A stretch of DNA of 64,000 bases, from positions 1 through 64,000 of the forward strand of contig NZ_FMBC01000006.1 of NCBI RefSeq assembly GCF_900094795.1. The letters run 5' to 3'. This stretch comes from Kosakonia oryziphila (lineage in GTDB: Bacteria; Pseudomonadota; Gammaproteobacteria; Enterobacterales; Enterobacteriaceae). The notes beneath the pieces are model-generated. The model was given only the letters and a program-made list of their open reading frames with translations, was not told the DNA's origin and did no database searches. Position numbers and translations under genes: made by a program. Of the stretch, positions 27,362 through 37,958 are shown piece by piece (within the stretch, counting starts at the first letter, position 1; the number at the start of each line of letters is the position of its first letter).

Positions 27362-29146
27362 ATGCGATTCACGATTATTACCAGTAAACCCGGTCATCAG
27401 CCGCCGCAAAGCCGCTGCGACTTTTATCCGCCTGGCGGCACTATCGGCCGCGGCACTGATAACAACCTGGTGCTGCCGGATAACGACCGCTCCATTTCTC
27501 GCTTGCAGGCGATTGTTCATATCGCCGGTAATGGCGAATGTCGCATCACCAATCGCGGCAATGTGACCCGCGTAGTGCTGAATGATATTCCCCTGGAACG
27601 TGGCCGTCAGGTCGAATTGCAGGATGGCGATATTCTGGGCATTGATGAATACCGTATCGAAGTTACCGAACTGATTCAGGATACGCAGCCAATAAGCCGC
27701 ATGGCGGAGGAGATGTATCCGAAGCATGTTCAGCCGCAAGTGGCCAAACCTGCGCCCGCCCCGGCGTCGAAAAGCGTAGCGGAAAACGCCCCGGCGTCAG
27801 TGCCAACGGAAATCTGGGACAGCCTGATGCAGGAGTTCTCCATCTCCGACAGTATCTCCAGCAACCGGGCGAAAACGCCGGAAACGCAAAATCTCAACCC
27901 CTTTGCCGCGCCGAAAGAGCCGGAGCGTAACCCGGAAGATCCGCTCTCGCTGTTGAATAACAACGAGCCGCTGGTGACGCCGAAAACCCTCGCTTCCGAT
28001 CAGCTGTTTAATGATGAACAACTTTTTAAAAATGACAGCATCTTTAACGACGCTACGCCATCCGCGCTGGTGCCTCCGCTTGATCGGGCCGCACAAAAAC
28101 CTGCTTCGGAAGCGGATGAACTGGATCCGCTAGCGCTATTTGGTGGCAGTAGCACGTCGGTGGCACACAGCGACGATCCGCTTGGGCTGCTAAGCAGTGC
28201 AGTGCCGCTGGCGCATGCGGATGAGATAGTTCCGGCGAAACCCGCCGAGTCTGTCATCACCGATCTGCACAGCGCGACGCCGCCGCAACAACCACAGCCG
28301 ATCATCACCGAACTGCGCGCGGAAGATCTCAGCGCCACGCCGCTGTTCGTCGATGAAGAGCTGGATCCAGTGTCGGAGCCGCAGGATTATGCGGGTATCA
28401 CCCTGCCGACGCCGCAAGCGGTACAGCGCAGCGCGGCGCAAACGCCGAAAGGACGTCTGCGTATTGATCCACTCCAGAGCAATGAAGCGCGAAGCACACC
28501 AGCCGTCAGCAATGGCGACAGCAGTGATGTGCTGAAAGGCGAGCTGCTGGACGCGTTACTGGAAGGCATGGGGCTTGGCGATATGCAGCCGGTACCGCAG
28601 TTTGATAAAGAGAACATGCGTCAGCTCGGGCAGATGCTGAGCATGTTTTCCCAGGGGACCGTTGCGCTGTTGTCCTCGCGCTCGATTCTGAAACGCGGCG
28701 TTAAAGCCGATATGACGATGGTGCTGGATGATGCCAACAACCCATTCAAGTTGCTGCCATCTGGCAAAACCGTGCTGATGCAGATGTTTGGTACGCGGAT
28801 GCCTGGTTTTATGCCGCCGAAAAAATCGGTGCGTGATGCGTTGATCGACTTACAGGCGCACCAGCTAGGCATGATTTCCGGGATCCGTGCAATTATCGCC
28901 GCGATGTTGCAGTCGTTTAACCCGGAACAACTGGAAGATGACGCCAAACGCGACGGTGCAACTGCGCGTCTCGGCATGCTCTCGAACCGTAAAGCTGCCC
29001 TGTGGGATTACTTTGTGCGTACTTATGCGCAAACGGCGGGCGAAATCGACGATGACTTCCATACCCTGTTTGGCGAAGCGTTCCTCCATGCTTATGACAT
29101 GGAGGTTAACCAGTACAAAGACTCACAAAGCGGATCGGAAGAATGA
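27362..29146 (+). CDS. tagH: T6SS FHA-domain protein (Fha/TagH)
   Basis: The FHA protein binds phosphothreonine and, once phosphorylated by PpkA, promotes T6SS assembly. In this 594-aa protein the FHA domain covers residues 1-95 (G-R-G-T-D-N-N-L-V-L-P-D then S-I-S-R-L-Q-A-I). A long acidic, Pro/Ala-rich linker spans 100-385. The C-terminal part, about 390-590, is the VasC/ImpI-type domain with M-Q-M-F-G-T-R-M-P-G-F. The stop overlaps the pppA start. It begins a second gene block, with tagH, pppA, tagJ and the baseplate genes. Confidence 0.93.
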   Translation: MRFTIITSKPGHQPPQSRCDFYPPGGTIGRGTDNNLVLPDNDRSISRLQAIVHIAGNGECRITNRGNVTRVVLNDIPLERGRQVELQDGDILGIDEYRIEVTELIQDTQPISRMAEEMYPKHVQPQVAKPAPAPASKSVAENAPASVPTEIWDSLMQEFSISDSISSNRAKTPETQNLNPFAAPKEPERNPEDPLSLLNNNEPLVTPKTLASDQLFNDEQLFKNDSIFNDATPSALVPPLDRAAQKPASEADELDPLALFGGSSTSVAHSDDPLGLLSSAVPLAHADEIVPAKPAESVITDLHSATPPQQPQPIITELRAEDLSATPLFVDEELDPVSEPQDYAGITLPTPQAVQRSAAQTPKGRLRIDPLQSNEARSTPAVSNGDSSDVLKGELLDALLEGMGLGDMQPVPQFDKENMRQLGQMLSMFSQGTVALLSSRSILKRGVKADMTMVLDDANNPFKLLPSGKTVLMQMFGTRMPGFMPPKKSVRDALIDLQAHQLGMISGIRAIIAAMLQSFNPEQLEDDAKRDGATARLGMLSNRKAALWDYFVRTYAQTAGEIDDDFHTLFGEAFLHAYDMEVNQYKDSQSGSEE

Positions 29147-29937
29147 ATATCAGCACGGCCTCCATATCCCGACAGGGCGAACGTGCCAGTAATCAGGACC
29201 AGACCGGGGAAAACATCGGCGAACGTGCCGCCTGCTTTGTGGTATGTGATGGTATCGCCGGGTTACCCGGCGGTGATGTAGCGGCCACACTGGCGCGTAA
29301 CACCATCATCAGCCGCTTTGATGGCGATGAACACCTGAATGCCCAGTACATTCGTCAGTACGTCAACGATGCTAACCGCGCTATCCGCGAAGAGCAGAAA
29401 GCGGTGCAGGATTATCACCGTATGGGTACGACCATGGTAAGCCTGTTTATCGACCGGGATTATCAGCTTGCCTACTGGGCTCACGCGGGCGACAGCCGCC
29501 TTTATCACTTTCGTCGCGGCTGGCTCTATCATGTCACCACTGACCACAGCCTGGTGCAGCAGATGAAAGATGCCGGACACCAGACCGAAGGCATCAACGG
29601 TAACTTGCTCTACTTCGCGCTGGGCCTTGGTAAAGATGAACGCGAGCCAAGCTACAGTGATGTGGTGCCGATTGAAGATGGCGATGCCTTTTTGCTCTGT
29701 ACCGATGGCTTCTGGCACGGCGTTAGTGAAGAGCAGATGCAACAGTCGCTGCATATGGTGAATACGCCGGACGAGTGGCTGACGCTAATGAATCAAATCC
29801 TGCTGAAAAACAGTGTCGGGGCGCAGACCCGGCAGGACAACTATAGCGCCGTAGCGGTGTGGATGGGCACACCTCAGGAGACGACGCTACTGCATACGCT
29901 CTCTGAAGCCGCCCAGTTTTTCCCTCTTCGTGATTGA
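29143..29937 (+). CDS. pppA: PP2C-type phosphatase PppA
   Basis: PppA removes the phosphate added to Fha by PpkA and so turns T6SS assembly off. The 264-aa protein shows PP2C motifs: V-C-D-G-I-A-G near residue 32, A-H-A-G-D-S-R-L-Y near 115, L-C-T-D-G-F-W near 185 and the final metal-binding D-N-Y-S-A-V. The ATG overlaps the tagH stop by four bases. Presence with ppkA and tagF indicates the threonine-phosphorylation pathway. Confidence 0.94.
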   Translation: MNISTASISRQGERASNQDQTGENIGERAACFVVCDGIAGLPGGDVAATLARNTIISRFDGDEHLNAQYIRQYVNDANRAIREEQKAVQDYHRMGTTMVSLFIDRDYQLAYWAHAGDSRLYHFRRGWLYHVTTDHSLVQQMKDAGHQTEGINGNLLYFALGLGKDEREPSYSDVVPIEDGDAFLLCTDGFWHGVSEEQMQQSLHMVNTPDEWLTLMNQILLKNSVGAQTRQDNYSAVAVWMGTPQETTLLHTLSEAAQFFPLRD

Positions 29938-29957
29938 TACAGCTTACAAGGACTTTT

Positions 29958-30977
29958 ATGAAACTTTGGCTACCGGGTTTGGCTCTGCTGGCGGTGTGTG
30001 GCAGCGTACAGGCAGAAAACTACCGCATCGTGCAGTCACCTTCGCAAAAACTGGATGTCTGGATCGATAACATTGCGGATAACACGCCGAAAAGCTGGTG
30101 CAGCAAAACCTTACCGCTGCGTATTGTCGCCAGCGGCGATAAAAAACCTGCCGTACTGAATAACTTTTTACCACGCCTTGGCGCGCTGCTGGCAAACCAG
30201 TGCGGCACGCTGACGCAGGTGCACTGGAAATTGACTGACCCGCAGGGCGCGACGCTGGCTGAAGGGACTGCCGATAAAGCGAAAGAGTGGGCACCGGTCG
30301 TCACCTCGACGGGCGCAACCGAAGCCGCTTCCCCTTCCGCTTCCACTTCTTCATCCTCGTCCTCGTCCTCGTCCGCAGCCCTGACGCCGCCGACAGAGCG
30401 TGCTGAAGATCTCTCTCCGGCCGCTAACCGTACGCCGTGGCAGGAATTTACCCTGCAGGACGGCTGTCATCTGCGCACCTTCTGGCAGGGCGATGCCAGC
30501 GCACCAGCGCTGTTTATTCCGGCGAAAGAGGATGGCAAATGTGAGAAGGGCGGTTGGCTGAACGGACGCAGCGAAGTGACGCAGATCAGCAACGGCGCAG
30601 AGAAAAAGATCACCATGACCTTTGTTCACGGTTTCCCGGTGATCGGCCTGAGCGACAGCGTTGACGCCGATCGTCTGCTGATCACCACCGTTAACAACGA
30701 ACGCATGGTCGTCAGCGAAGGCAGCCTGGCGCAGAGCTGGATGATCCTGCCCTACGTCAACAGTCTCAACGGCTGGCAGGCGAACGGCACGGTGGCGGTG
30801 GAAATCTCCCGCGATGTCGCCAGCGATGCCACTCGTTTGCAGGCGCGCCTTGATGAAGTGCGTAAAGCCTGGACGCCGTGGCTCGAACCGGGTACGCGGC
30901 TTAATATTCTGCTGATCGATTCGTTGCACCCGCAGTTGCGCGATCCGGCGGTCGGGACTTACAAGACCCTGAACTAA
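29958..30977 (+). CDS. T6SS-associated exported protein of unknown function
   Basis: ATG 29958 follows AAGGA and gives 339 aa. An N-terminal signal peptide is visible, with likely cleavage after V-Q-A (about residue 23), so the protein should be periplasmic. Residues 123-137 are a low-complexity serine run acting as a linker between two folded parts. The C-terminal half has paired cysteines (G-C-H-L, K-C-E-K). It lies between pppA and tagJ, a place where clusters often carry TagO/VasI-like accessory proteins, but I do not see that family's sequence. Function not assigned. Confidence 0.55.
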   Translation: MKLWLPGLALLAVCGSVQAENYRIVQSPSQKLDVWIDNIADNTPKSWCSKTLPLRIVASGDKKPAVLNNFLPRLGALLANQCGTLTQVHWKLTDPQGATLAEGTADKAKEWAPVVTSTGATEAASPSASTSSSSSSSSSAALTPPTERAEDLSPAANRTPWQEFTLQDGCHLRTFWQGDASAPALFIPAKEDGKCEKGGWLNGRSEVTQISNGAEKKITMTFVHGFPVIGLSDSVDADRLLITTVNNERMVVSEGSLAQSWMILPYVNSLNGWQANGTVAVEISRDVASDATRLQARLDEVRKAWTPWLEPGTRLNILLIDSLHPQLRDPAVGTYKTLN

Positions 30978-30986
30978 GGAGCGGCG

Positions 30987-31799
30987 ATGAACACCCTGTT
31001 GCAACAACTGGCGGGCGAATCCCTGCAAGAGAGCCTGGCCCGGCTGGAAAGCCGCATTCGTACCCAGCCCGGCGATGCCGATCTGCGTGCAGCTTTTGTC
31101 CAGCTTCTTTGCCTCGACGGCAACTGGCCGCGCGCGCTGGCGCAGTTGAAAAGCTGGCTGGCGCTGAAACCGCAGGCACAACCGACGGTGACACTGCTGG
31201 AGCAGGCCATCAACGGTGAACGCCAGCGTGCCGACGTGATGGCTGGTCGCGCTCGTCCGCTAACGCCAGATCGGCAGTGGCCGTGGCTGGCGGCAATGGT
31301 CAGCGCACTGGACCCGGAATCCACCGAGCCTGGCGCACACCGCGAAGCCGCACTGGAGAGCGCCGAGGCGAATCCCGGCCAGTTAACAACTCAGGCTGGC
31401 GAAACGCACACTTTCGACTGGCTGATGGATGGCGACAGCCGCTTTGGCCCGGTCTGTGAAGCGATCGTCAACGGTCGTTATTTCTGGCTGCCGTTCAGCG
31501 CAATTGCCGCCATGCAGTTTCAGCCGCCAGCCAGCGTCACCGACCTGGTGTGGCGTCATACGCTGGTGCGTTTGCTGGATGGCAGCGAACAGGTGTGCCA
31601 GATCCCGGCACGTTATCCGCTGGATAGCGAAGCCGAAGAGCGCTTTAAACTCGCCCGCGTCACCGAGTGGCAGGCGCTACCGGGTGATGCACCGCACTTC
31701 CTGGCCCACGGGCAAAAAGCCTGGCTCAACGACAACGCCGAGTACTCGCTGCTCGATCTGGCCACGCTGAGTTTCGACACGGCTATTGCAGATGAGTAA
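30987..31799 (+). CDS. tagJ: T6SS accessory protein TagJ (ImpE family)
   Basis: TagJ binds the sheath subunit TssB and influences ClpV-dependent sheath recycling in P. aeruginosa-type systems. The 270-aa product has the ImpE hallmark start (L-E-S-R-I-R-T-Q-P-G-D-A-D-L-R-A-A-F near residue 20, a TPR-like helix pair) and F-D-W-L-M-D-G-D-S-R-F-G-P near 145. A strong AAGGAGCGGCG ribosome site precedes the ATG. The tssE start lies inside its 3' end. Confidence 0.93.
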   Translation: MNTLLQQLAGESLQESLARLESRIRTQPGDADLRAAFVQLLCLDGNWPRALAQLKSWLALKPQAQPTVTLLEQAINGERQRADVMAGRARPLTPDRQWPWLAAMVSALDPESTEPGAHREAALESAEANPGQLTTQAGETHTFDWLMDGDSRFGPVCEAIVNGRYFWLPFSAIAAMQFQPPASVTDLVWRHTLVRLLDGSEQVCQIPARYPLDSEAEERFKLARVTEWQALPGDAPHFLAHGQKAWLNDNAEYSLLDLATLSFDTAIADE

Positions 31800-32361
31800 T
31801 TCCGCCCACGATGAAGAGAGTGATCTGCTGCGCAGCGGCTGGCGCTCGCGACGCGGCAAAGAGACCGTCGGCGCACGCGACAAAATGCAGCCGTCGCTGC
31901 TCGATCGCCTTACCGATGACGCGCCGGATAAAGTTCAGGAGCCGCTGAACAGTAACCTGGTCTCCCATGCCATGCTGCGACGCCACGTACTGCGTGATTT
32001 GCAGTGGTTGTTCAATACCATCAACAACGAAGCGCAGCAGGATCTGAGCGCCTTTGACGAAGTGCGCCGCTCAGTGGTTAATTTTGGTGTGTCGCCGCTG
32101 GCAGGGAAGCGGATGTCGGACATCGAATGGCAGGATATCCAGCGCAAGCTGACCAACGCGATTTTGCATTTTGAACCGCGCATTTTGCCGCAGGGGTTGC
32201 AGGTTCGCTGCATTTCCGATACCCAGTCGCTGGATCTGCACAATGTGTTGTCGATTGAAATCAAAGGGCGCTTGTGGTGCGTACCGTATCCGCTGGAGTT
32301 TCTGTTCCGCACAGATGTGGATCTGGAAAACGGGCATTTCGAGCTAAAAGAGGCGGGGTAA
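31792..32361 (+). CDS. tssE: T6SS baseplate wedge protein TssE
   Basis: TssE is the gp25-like baseplate component that starts sheath polymerisation. ATG 31792 overlaps the tagJ stop and gives 189 aa; a TTG two codons earlier is unlikely. The gp25-like region runs from residue 40 to the end, with V-L-R-D-L-Q-W-L-F-N-T near 65 and V-V-N-F-G-V-S near 98. The N-terminal 35 residues are a polar extension seen in several TssE proteins. Confidence 0.92.
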   Translation: MSNSAHDEESDLLRSGWRSRRGKETVGARDKMQPSLLDRLTDDAPDKVQEPLNSNLVSHAMLRRHVLRDLQWLFNTINNEAQQDLSAFDEVRRSVVNFGVSPLAGKRMSDIEWQDIQRKLTNAILHFEPRILPQGLQVRCISDTQSLDLHNVLSIEIKGRLWCVPYPLEFLFRTDVDLENGHFELKEAG

Positions 32362-32363
32362 TC

Positions 32364-34235
32364 ATGGACAGCAAATTACTTGAGTACTACAACCGCGAAC
32401 TGGCCTGGCTGCGCGAAATGGGCCAGGAGTTTGCCGGGCGCTATCCGAAAGTGGCCGGACGCCTCGGCATGCGTGGCATGGACGTTGCCGATCCGTATGT
32501 TGAACGCCTGATGGAGGGTTTTGCCTTCCTGACCTCCCGCGTACAACTGAAGATGGACGCTGAATTTCCCCGCTTCTCCCAGCGTCTGCTGGAGATGGTG
32601 GCGCCTAACTATCTCGCGCCGACGCCGTCGATGGCGATTGCGGAACTGACGCCGGACAGTGCGAAAGGGGATCTGAGCAACGGCTTTGTGGTGCCGCGCG
32701 GTACCATGATGGACAGCCAGGTAATGAAGAAGAGCGGCGTCACCTGTAGCTATACCACCGCGCATGATGTCACGTTGTTACCGCTGAAAATCAGTCAGGT
32801 GGAACTGGGCGGCGTACCTGCCGATCTGCCGCTGGCGAAAGTCGGCCTGAGCCAACGCGGGGCGCAAAGCGCGCTGCGCATTCGTGTAAGCTGTGATGGC
32901 CCGGTTAACCTCGGACATCTCGATTTCGATCGCCTGGAACTGTTCCTCAGTGGCCCGGATATACAGGCGTTGAAACTGCTGGAACTGCTGATGGGGCACC
33001 AGGTGGGCATTGTTTGTCAGGCCAACAGCGACAGTGCACCGTTGCAGGTGCTGGCCGATGACGCATTGCAGCAGGAAGGCTTTGCCGCCCGCCAGTCTCT
33101 ATTGCCGGACGATCTGCGCAACTTCGACGGCTACCGTCTGTTGCAGGAGTATTTCGCCTTCCCCCAGCGTTTCCTGTTTATCAGCCTTCAGGGGCTGCGT
33201 TCGCTGGTGGCACAAAGCGGCGATGCCAGCTCGTTCGATATCATCATTCTGCTGGATAAAGCCGATGAGCAACTGGAGCGGGTAGTGGATAAAAACCACC
33301 TTGCGCTGCACTGTACGCCGGTGATTAATCTGTTCCCGAAAGTGGCCGAAAGGCAAAAGCTGAACGATAACCAGCACGAATACCATCTGGTGGTGGATAA
33401 CATTCGCCCGCTCGATTACGAAATCTATGCGGTACGCAAAATCCACGCCAGCGTCGATGGTCAGCGCGATGAGCAGACGTTTCGCCCGTTCTGGAGTAGC
33501 TGGAGCCAGGATGAAGGCAACTACGGTGCTTACTTCTCCGTGCGCCGTGAGCAACGCACTTTATCGGAACATGCGCAGCGCTACGGCACCCGTACCGGCT
33601 ATATCGGTTCCGAAGTGTTTGCCTCGCTGGTCGATGAGCAGCATGCGCCGTGGCGCGAAGATCTACGCTATATCACCGCTGACGTGCTGTGCACCAGCCG
33701 CGACTTACCGCTGATGTTGCAGCAGGATATGGGGCAGTTCGTGATGCCTGATTCGCTACCGGTGAAATCCCTGCACCTGCGCAAAGGCCCGACACCGCCG
33801 CGACCGGCGTTGGCGGAGGGGTTAAGTACATGGCGGCTGATCAGCCAGTTGCAGATGAACTATCTCAGTCTGATGGACGGTGAGGATGGTGAAGGTGCAG
33901 CCGCGTTGCGCCAGCTTCTGGGCCTGTACACGCGGCTGGCGGAAGCGCCGGTGGCGCGCCAGATAGACGGCGTGCGCCACTGCGTGCTGGAGCCTGTGCA
34001 TCGCCGCGTGCCGGAGCCGGGGCCGATCGTATTTGCACGCGGTATTGGCATTACGCTGACGGTTGATGAACAGGCATTTTCTGGTTTTAGCCCGTGGCTG
34101 TTTGGCAGCCTGCTGGAGCGCGTTTTCGCGCGGCTGGTGGGAATGAACAGCTTTACCGAGTTCACCCTGAAAAGCCAGCAGCGCGGTGAAATCGGTTACT
34201 GGCCGCCGCGCATGGGCAAGAGGGCGCTAATATGA
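32364..34235 (+). CDS. tssF: T6SS baseplate protein TssF
   Basis: TssF with TssG, TssE and TssK forms the baseplate wedge. ATG 32364 gives 623 aa; the frame is open 30 codons further upstream inside tssE, but that is not family-like. The N-terminus has the family pattern L-L-E-Y-Y-N-R-E-L-A-W-L-R and F-A-G-R-Y-P-K-V-A-G-R-L. The C-terminal half has R-S-R-like baseplate motifs and G-Y-I-G-S-E-V-F. It starts two bases after tssE and overlaps tssG. Confidence 0.97.
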   Translation: MDSKLLEYYNRELAWLREMGQEFAGRYPKVAGRLGMRGMDVADPYVERLMEGFAFLTSRVQLKMDAEFPRFSQRLLEMVAPNYLAPTPSMAIAELTPDSAKGDLSNGFVVPRGTMMDSQVMKKSGVTCSYTTAHDVTLLPLKISQVELGGVPADLPLAKVGLSQRGAQSALRIRVSCDGPVNLGHLDFDRLELFLSGPDIQALKLLELLMGHQVGIVCQANSDSAPLQVLADDALQQEGFAARQSLLPDDLRNFDGYRLLQEYFAFPQRFLFISLQGLRSLVAQSGDASSFDIIILLDKADEQLERVVDKNHLALHCTPVINLFPKVAERQKLNDNQHEYHLVVDNIRPLDYEIYAVRKIHASVDGQRDEQTFRPFWSSWSQDEGNYGAYFSVRREQRTLSEHAQRYGTRTGYIGSEVFASLVDEQHAPWREDLRYITADVLCTSRDLPLMLQQDMGQFVMPDSLPVKSLHLRKGPTPPRPALAEGLSTWRLISQLQMNYLSLMDGEDGEGAAALRQLLGLYTRLAEAPVARQIDGVRHCVLEPVHRRVPEPGPIVFARGIGITLTVDEQAFSGFSPWLFGSLLERVFARLVGMNSFTEFTLKSQQRGEIGYWPPRMGKRALI

Positions 34236-35275
34236 GCGAAGCCCTGACCAGCGCGCCGCAGATTGTTCGCGCCAGTTCGCTACCGGAGGCATTCTGGCAG
34301 AACGTGATGGCCACGCCGTGGCGCTACGATCTGTTCAGCCTGTTGCGACGTATTGATGCCCGCGGCGGGGAACGTTATCCGCTCGGGCGCGCGCCGCTAC
34401 CGCGTTTCGAATCGGTGCGCATCGGGCAAAAACCATCGCTGGGCTTTGCGCCGTCGACGCTTGCCGAAGTCCGTAAGCGCGACGGTTCGCCGCTGTACGA
34501 TATCTCTATTCTCAGCTTCGGGTTGTTCGGCCCGAACGGCCCGCTGCCGATCCATCTGACAGAATATGCCCGCGAACGCATCGATCATCACCAGGACGAT
34601 AGCCTCAGTGCCTTTGCCGATCTGTTTCATCACCGGCTGTCGCTGCTGTTTTATCGCGCATGGGCGGACGCACAGCCCACGGTGTCGCTCGACCGGGACG
34701 ACAATAAACGTTTTGAACACTACATCGCCTCGTTAATAGGCATGGGGCAACCAGGTCAACTGGAAAAAGGCAGTCTCAGCCCGCATACGCGTTTTGCGCT
34801 GGCCGGACATCTGACGCGCAATGGACGCGATCCGGAAGGGCTGGAGAAGATCCTGCGCTGCTATTTTAATGTGCCGGTGTCGATCGTCGAAAACGTGCCG
34901 CAGTGGATGCCGTTAAGCGAACGCGAACGCGCGCGTTTGCAGGGCGGTCGACATGCGCCACGCCTTGGGCAGTCGGCCTTTCTTGGTAAAGCCGTGCGCG
35001 ACGTGAGCCATAAGTTTCGCATCGAAATTGGCCCGCTGTCCGCCGGGACTTACCGGCGTTTCTTGCCCGGTGAAAAAGCCGTGACCGAGATGCGTGACTG
35101 GGTGCGCCAGTATCTGGGCATCGAATATGAGTGGGCGCTGCGCGTGATCCTGCGCCATGAAGATGTTGCCGGCGCAACGCTTGGTGGCACCGGTCGTCTT
35201 GGCTACAGCGCCTGGCTTGGCGCTCAGCCACAGCCGCATCCGCGCGGAGATTTGGTATTCAGCCCGGAAGGATAA
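34232..35275 (+). CDS. tssG: T6SS baseplate protein TssG
   Basis: TssG binds TssF in the baseplate. The 347-aa protein contains W-R-Y-D-L-F-S-L-L-R-R near residue 30, G-P-N-G-P-L-P near 100 and a typical H-R-L-S-L-L-F-Y-R-A-W block near 135. Its ATG overlaps the tssF stop. clpV follows after 44 bases. Confidence 0.97.
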   Translation: MSEALTSAPQIVRASSLPEAFWQNVMATPWRYDLFSLLRRIDARGGERYPLGRAPLPRFESVRIGQKPSLGFAPSTLAEVRKRDGSPLYDISILSFGLFGPNGPLPIHLTEYARERIDHHQDDSLSAFADLFHHRLSLLFYRAWADAQPTVSLDRDDNKRFEHYIASLIGMGQPGQLEKGSLSPHTRFALAGHLTRNGRDPEGLEKILRCYFNVPVSIVENVPQWMPLSERERARLQGGRHAPRLGQSAFLGKAVRDVSHKFRIEIGPLSAGTYRRFLPGEKAVTEMRDWVRQYLGIEYEWALRVILRHEDVAGATLGGTGRLGYSAWLGAQPQPHPRGDLVFSPEG

Positions 35276-35319
35276 CCTTTCGTCTTATTCATCTGACGTG
35301 ACAACTAACGGAATTTACA

Positions 35320-37932
35320 ATGTCGGAAATTAGCCGCGCCGTCCTGTTCGGCAAACTCGATACGCTGTTATTTACCTCGCTGGAAAGCGCCACTGCGTTT
35401 TGCAAACTGCGTGGCAACCCCTACGTCGAGCTGGTTCACTGGCTGCACCAGTTGATGCAACAGTCAGAGGGCGACCTGCAACAGGTGATCCGCCATTTTT
35501 CGCTAAATGAAGAGGCGCTGACGCGGGATATCGTCGCCGCGCTTGATAAACTGCCGCGCGGCGCAAGCTCGGTCTCCGATCTCTCGGAACATATTGATAC
35601 CGCCGTTGAGCGGGCGTGGGTTTACGGCTCGCTGAAGTTTGGCGTCACGCGCATTCGCGGCGGCCATCTGTTGGCGGGGATCCTGAAAACCTGGAGCCTG
35701 GCGACCGTGTTGAAAGGCATTTCGTCGCAGTTTGAACGAGTGAGCGCCGATGCGCTGCTCGACAATTTCGAGGCGATTTTTGCCAATAGTAAAGAGACGC
35801 AGCAGACGGCAACCGCCGTTGGCGATACCGCCGCCGTGCCGCAGCAACAGGGCACGCTGGCGCAATATGGTCAGGATCTAACAGCCAGGGCCCGCGATGG
35901 CAAAATCGATCCGGTGGTGGGCCGCGACGAAGAGATCCGCCAGATGGTCGATATTTTGATGCGTCGCCGCCAGAACAACCCGCTGTTAACCGGCGAAGCC
36001 GGGGTCGGAAAAACGGCGGTAGTGGAAGGGTTAGCGCTGCGAATTGCCGCAGGCGATGTGCCGGAACCGCTGGCGAACGTGCAACTGTGGCTGCTGGATA
36101 TCGGCATGTTGCAGGCGGGAGCGGGAATGAAAGGCGAGTTTGAAGCGCGGCTGCAAGCGTTGATCAACGAAGTGCAATCCAGCCCGACACCAATCATTCT
36201 GTTTATCGACGAAATTCACACTCTGATTGGCGCAGGTGGTCAGCAGGGTACTGGCGATGCCGCCAACCTGCTGAAACCGGCGCTGGCACGCGGACAGTTG
36301 CGTACCATCGGCGCGACCACCTGGGCGGAATATAAGAAATACATAGAAAAAGATCCGGCATTAACCCGTCGCTTCCAGACCGTGCAGGTTGCCGAGCCGG
36401 ATGAAGAGAAAGCGGTATTAATGTTGCGCAGCACGGTTTCTGCACTGGAAAAACACCATCGCGTGTTGCTGCTTGATGAAGCGGTCGTCGCTGCCGTGAA
36501 GCTCTCTCACCGCTACATTCCGGCGCGTCAGTTGCCGGATAAAGCCGTGGCGTTGCTCGATACAGCCTGCGCCCGCGTCGCCGTCAGCCTGAGCGCGCCG
36601 CCGCCGCAACTGGAAGATTGCCTGCACCGCATTGCCGCGCTGGAGGTGGAGATCGAGATTGCCAACCGCGAAGCGAAAATGGCGGCTGGCGACAGCGTGC
36701 GGGTAGAGAAATTAACTGTCGCGCGTCAACAGCAGGAACAGTTACGCGATGAACTGACGCAGCGCTGGCAGCAGGAGCAGGCGCTGGTTGATGCCATCAT
36801 CGCGCTGCGCGCGCAATTGCACACTGGGGAGGAAGAGGAGCTGGCCGTTCTCCGTGACTCGCTGGCGCAGCAGCAACAGGCGCTTAAAACATTGCAGGGC
36901 GACGCACCGCTGCTGTTCACCTCAGTCGATGCCAACGTGGTGGCGGCGGTAGTCTCCGACTGGACCGGCATTCCGCTGGGACGGATGGTGAAAAATGAAA
37001 TTGATGCGGTGCTGAAACTGGCGGATACACTGAATGAGCGCGTGATCGGTCAGCGTCACGGACTGGAGTTGATCGCCAAACGCGTGCGAACCTCGCGTGC
37101 CCGCCTCGACGATCCGAACAAGCCAGTTGGCGTGTTTATGCTCTGCGGTCCTTCCGGCGTCGGCAAAACCGAAACGGCGCTGGCGCTGGCGGAATCGCTG
37201 TATGGCGGCGAGCAGAATGTTATCACCATCAATATGAGTGAGTTCCAGGAAGCGCACACCGTCTCCACGCTAAAAGGCGCACCTCCGGGCTATGTCGGTT
37301 ATGGGGAAGGTGGCGTGTTAACCGAAGCTGTGCGCCGTCGCCCGTACAGCGTGGTGCTGCTGGATGAGATCGAAAAAGCGCATCCTGACGTGCATGAAAT
37401 CTTCTTCCAGGTGTTTGATAAAGGCTGGATGGAAGATGGTGAAGGCCGCCATATCGATTTTCGCAATACCATCATCATTCTGACCTCTAATGTCGGCACT
37501 GAGTTGATTACCGGCATGTGTGCCGATCCGGATCTGATGCCGGAACCAGACGCGCTGCGCGATGCATTACGTCCGCCGCTGTTGCAGGTTTTCCCTCCTG
37601 CATTGCTTGGGCGATTGCTGGTGGTGCCGTATTTTCCGCTCAGCGACGAGATGCTGGCGCAGATTGTGCGTTTGCAGCTTAAGCGCATTCAGCGCCGTCT
37701 GGAGGAAAACCACGGCATTATCTCGGAAATCGATGACAGCGTGGTCGGGCAGATTGTGGCGCGCTGTACCGAAGTTGAATCAGGCGGCCGTATGGTGGAC
37801 GCCATCCTTACGAACACTCTGCTGCCAATGATGAGCCAGCTATTACTCGACGCCAGCGCGCGGGACGAGCAATATAAGCGCTTACGTGTCACGCTTGAGC
37901 AGGGTGAGTTTCACTGTCAGTTTGCGGCGTAA
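35320..37932 (+). CDS. clpV: T6SS sheath-recycling ATPase ClpV (TssH)
   Basis: ClpV is the AAA+ unfoldase that disassembles contracted TssB-TssC sheaths. The 870-aa protein has an N domain (residues 1-155), a first AAA domain with G-E-A-G-V-G-K-T-A near 225 and F-I-D-E-I-H-T near 295, a coiled middle domain (about 430-540), and a second AAA domain with G-P-S-G-V-G-K-T-E near 610 and [10 protein letters not shown] near 680. All nucleotide-binding motifs are intact. Confidence 0.98.
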   Translation: MSEISRAVLFGKLDTLLFTSLESATAFCKLRGNPYVELVHWLHQLMQQSEGDLQQVIRHFSLNEEALTRDIVAALDKLPRGASSVSDLSEHIDTAVERAWVYGSLKFGVTRIRGGHLLAGILKTWSLATVLKGISSQFERVSADALLDNFEAIFANSKETQQTATAVGDTAAVPQQQGTLAQYGQDLTARARDGKIDPVVGRDEEIRQMVDILMRRRQNNPLLTGEAGVGKTAVVEGLALRIAAGDVPEPLANVQLWLLDIGMLQAGAGMKGEFEARLQALINEVQSSPTPIILFIDEIHTLIGAGGQQGTGDAANLLKPALARGQLRTIGATTWAEYKKYIEKDPALTRRFQTVQVAEPDEEKAVLMLRSTVSALEKHHRVLLLDEAVVAAVKLSHRYIPARQLPDKAVALLDTACARVAVSLSAPPPQLEDCLHRIAALEVEIEIANREAKMAAGDSVRVEKLTVARQQQEQLRDELTQRWQQEQALVDAIIALRAQLHTGEEEELAVLRDSLAQQQQALKTLQGDAPLLFTSVDANVVAAVVSDWTGIPLGRMVKNEIDAVLKLADTLNERVIGQRHGLELIAKRVRTSRARLDDPNKPVGVFMLCGPSGVGKTETALALAESLYGGEQNVITINMSEFQEAHTVSTLKGAPPGYVGYGEGGVLTEAVRRRPYSVVLLDEIEKAHPDVHEIFFQVFDKGWMEDGEGRHIDFRNTIIILTSNVGTELITGMCADPDLMPEPDALRDALRPPLLQVFPPALLGRLLVVPYFPLSDEMLAQIVRLQLKRIQRRLEENHGIISEIDDSVVGQIVARCTEVESGGRMVDAILTNTLLPMMSQLLLDASARDEQYKRLRVTLEQGEFHCQFAA

Positions 37933-37958
37933 AGCCATTATCAAGAGAGTTTTCCACT

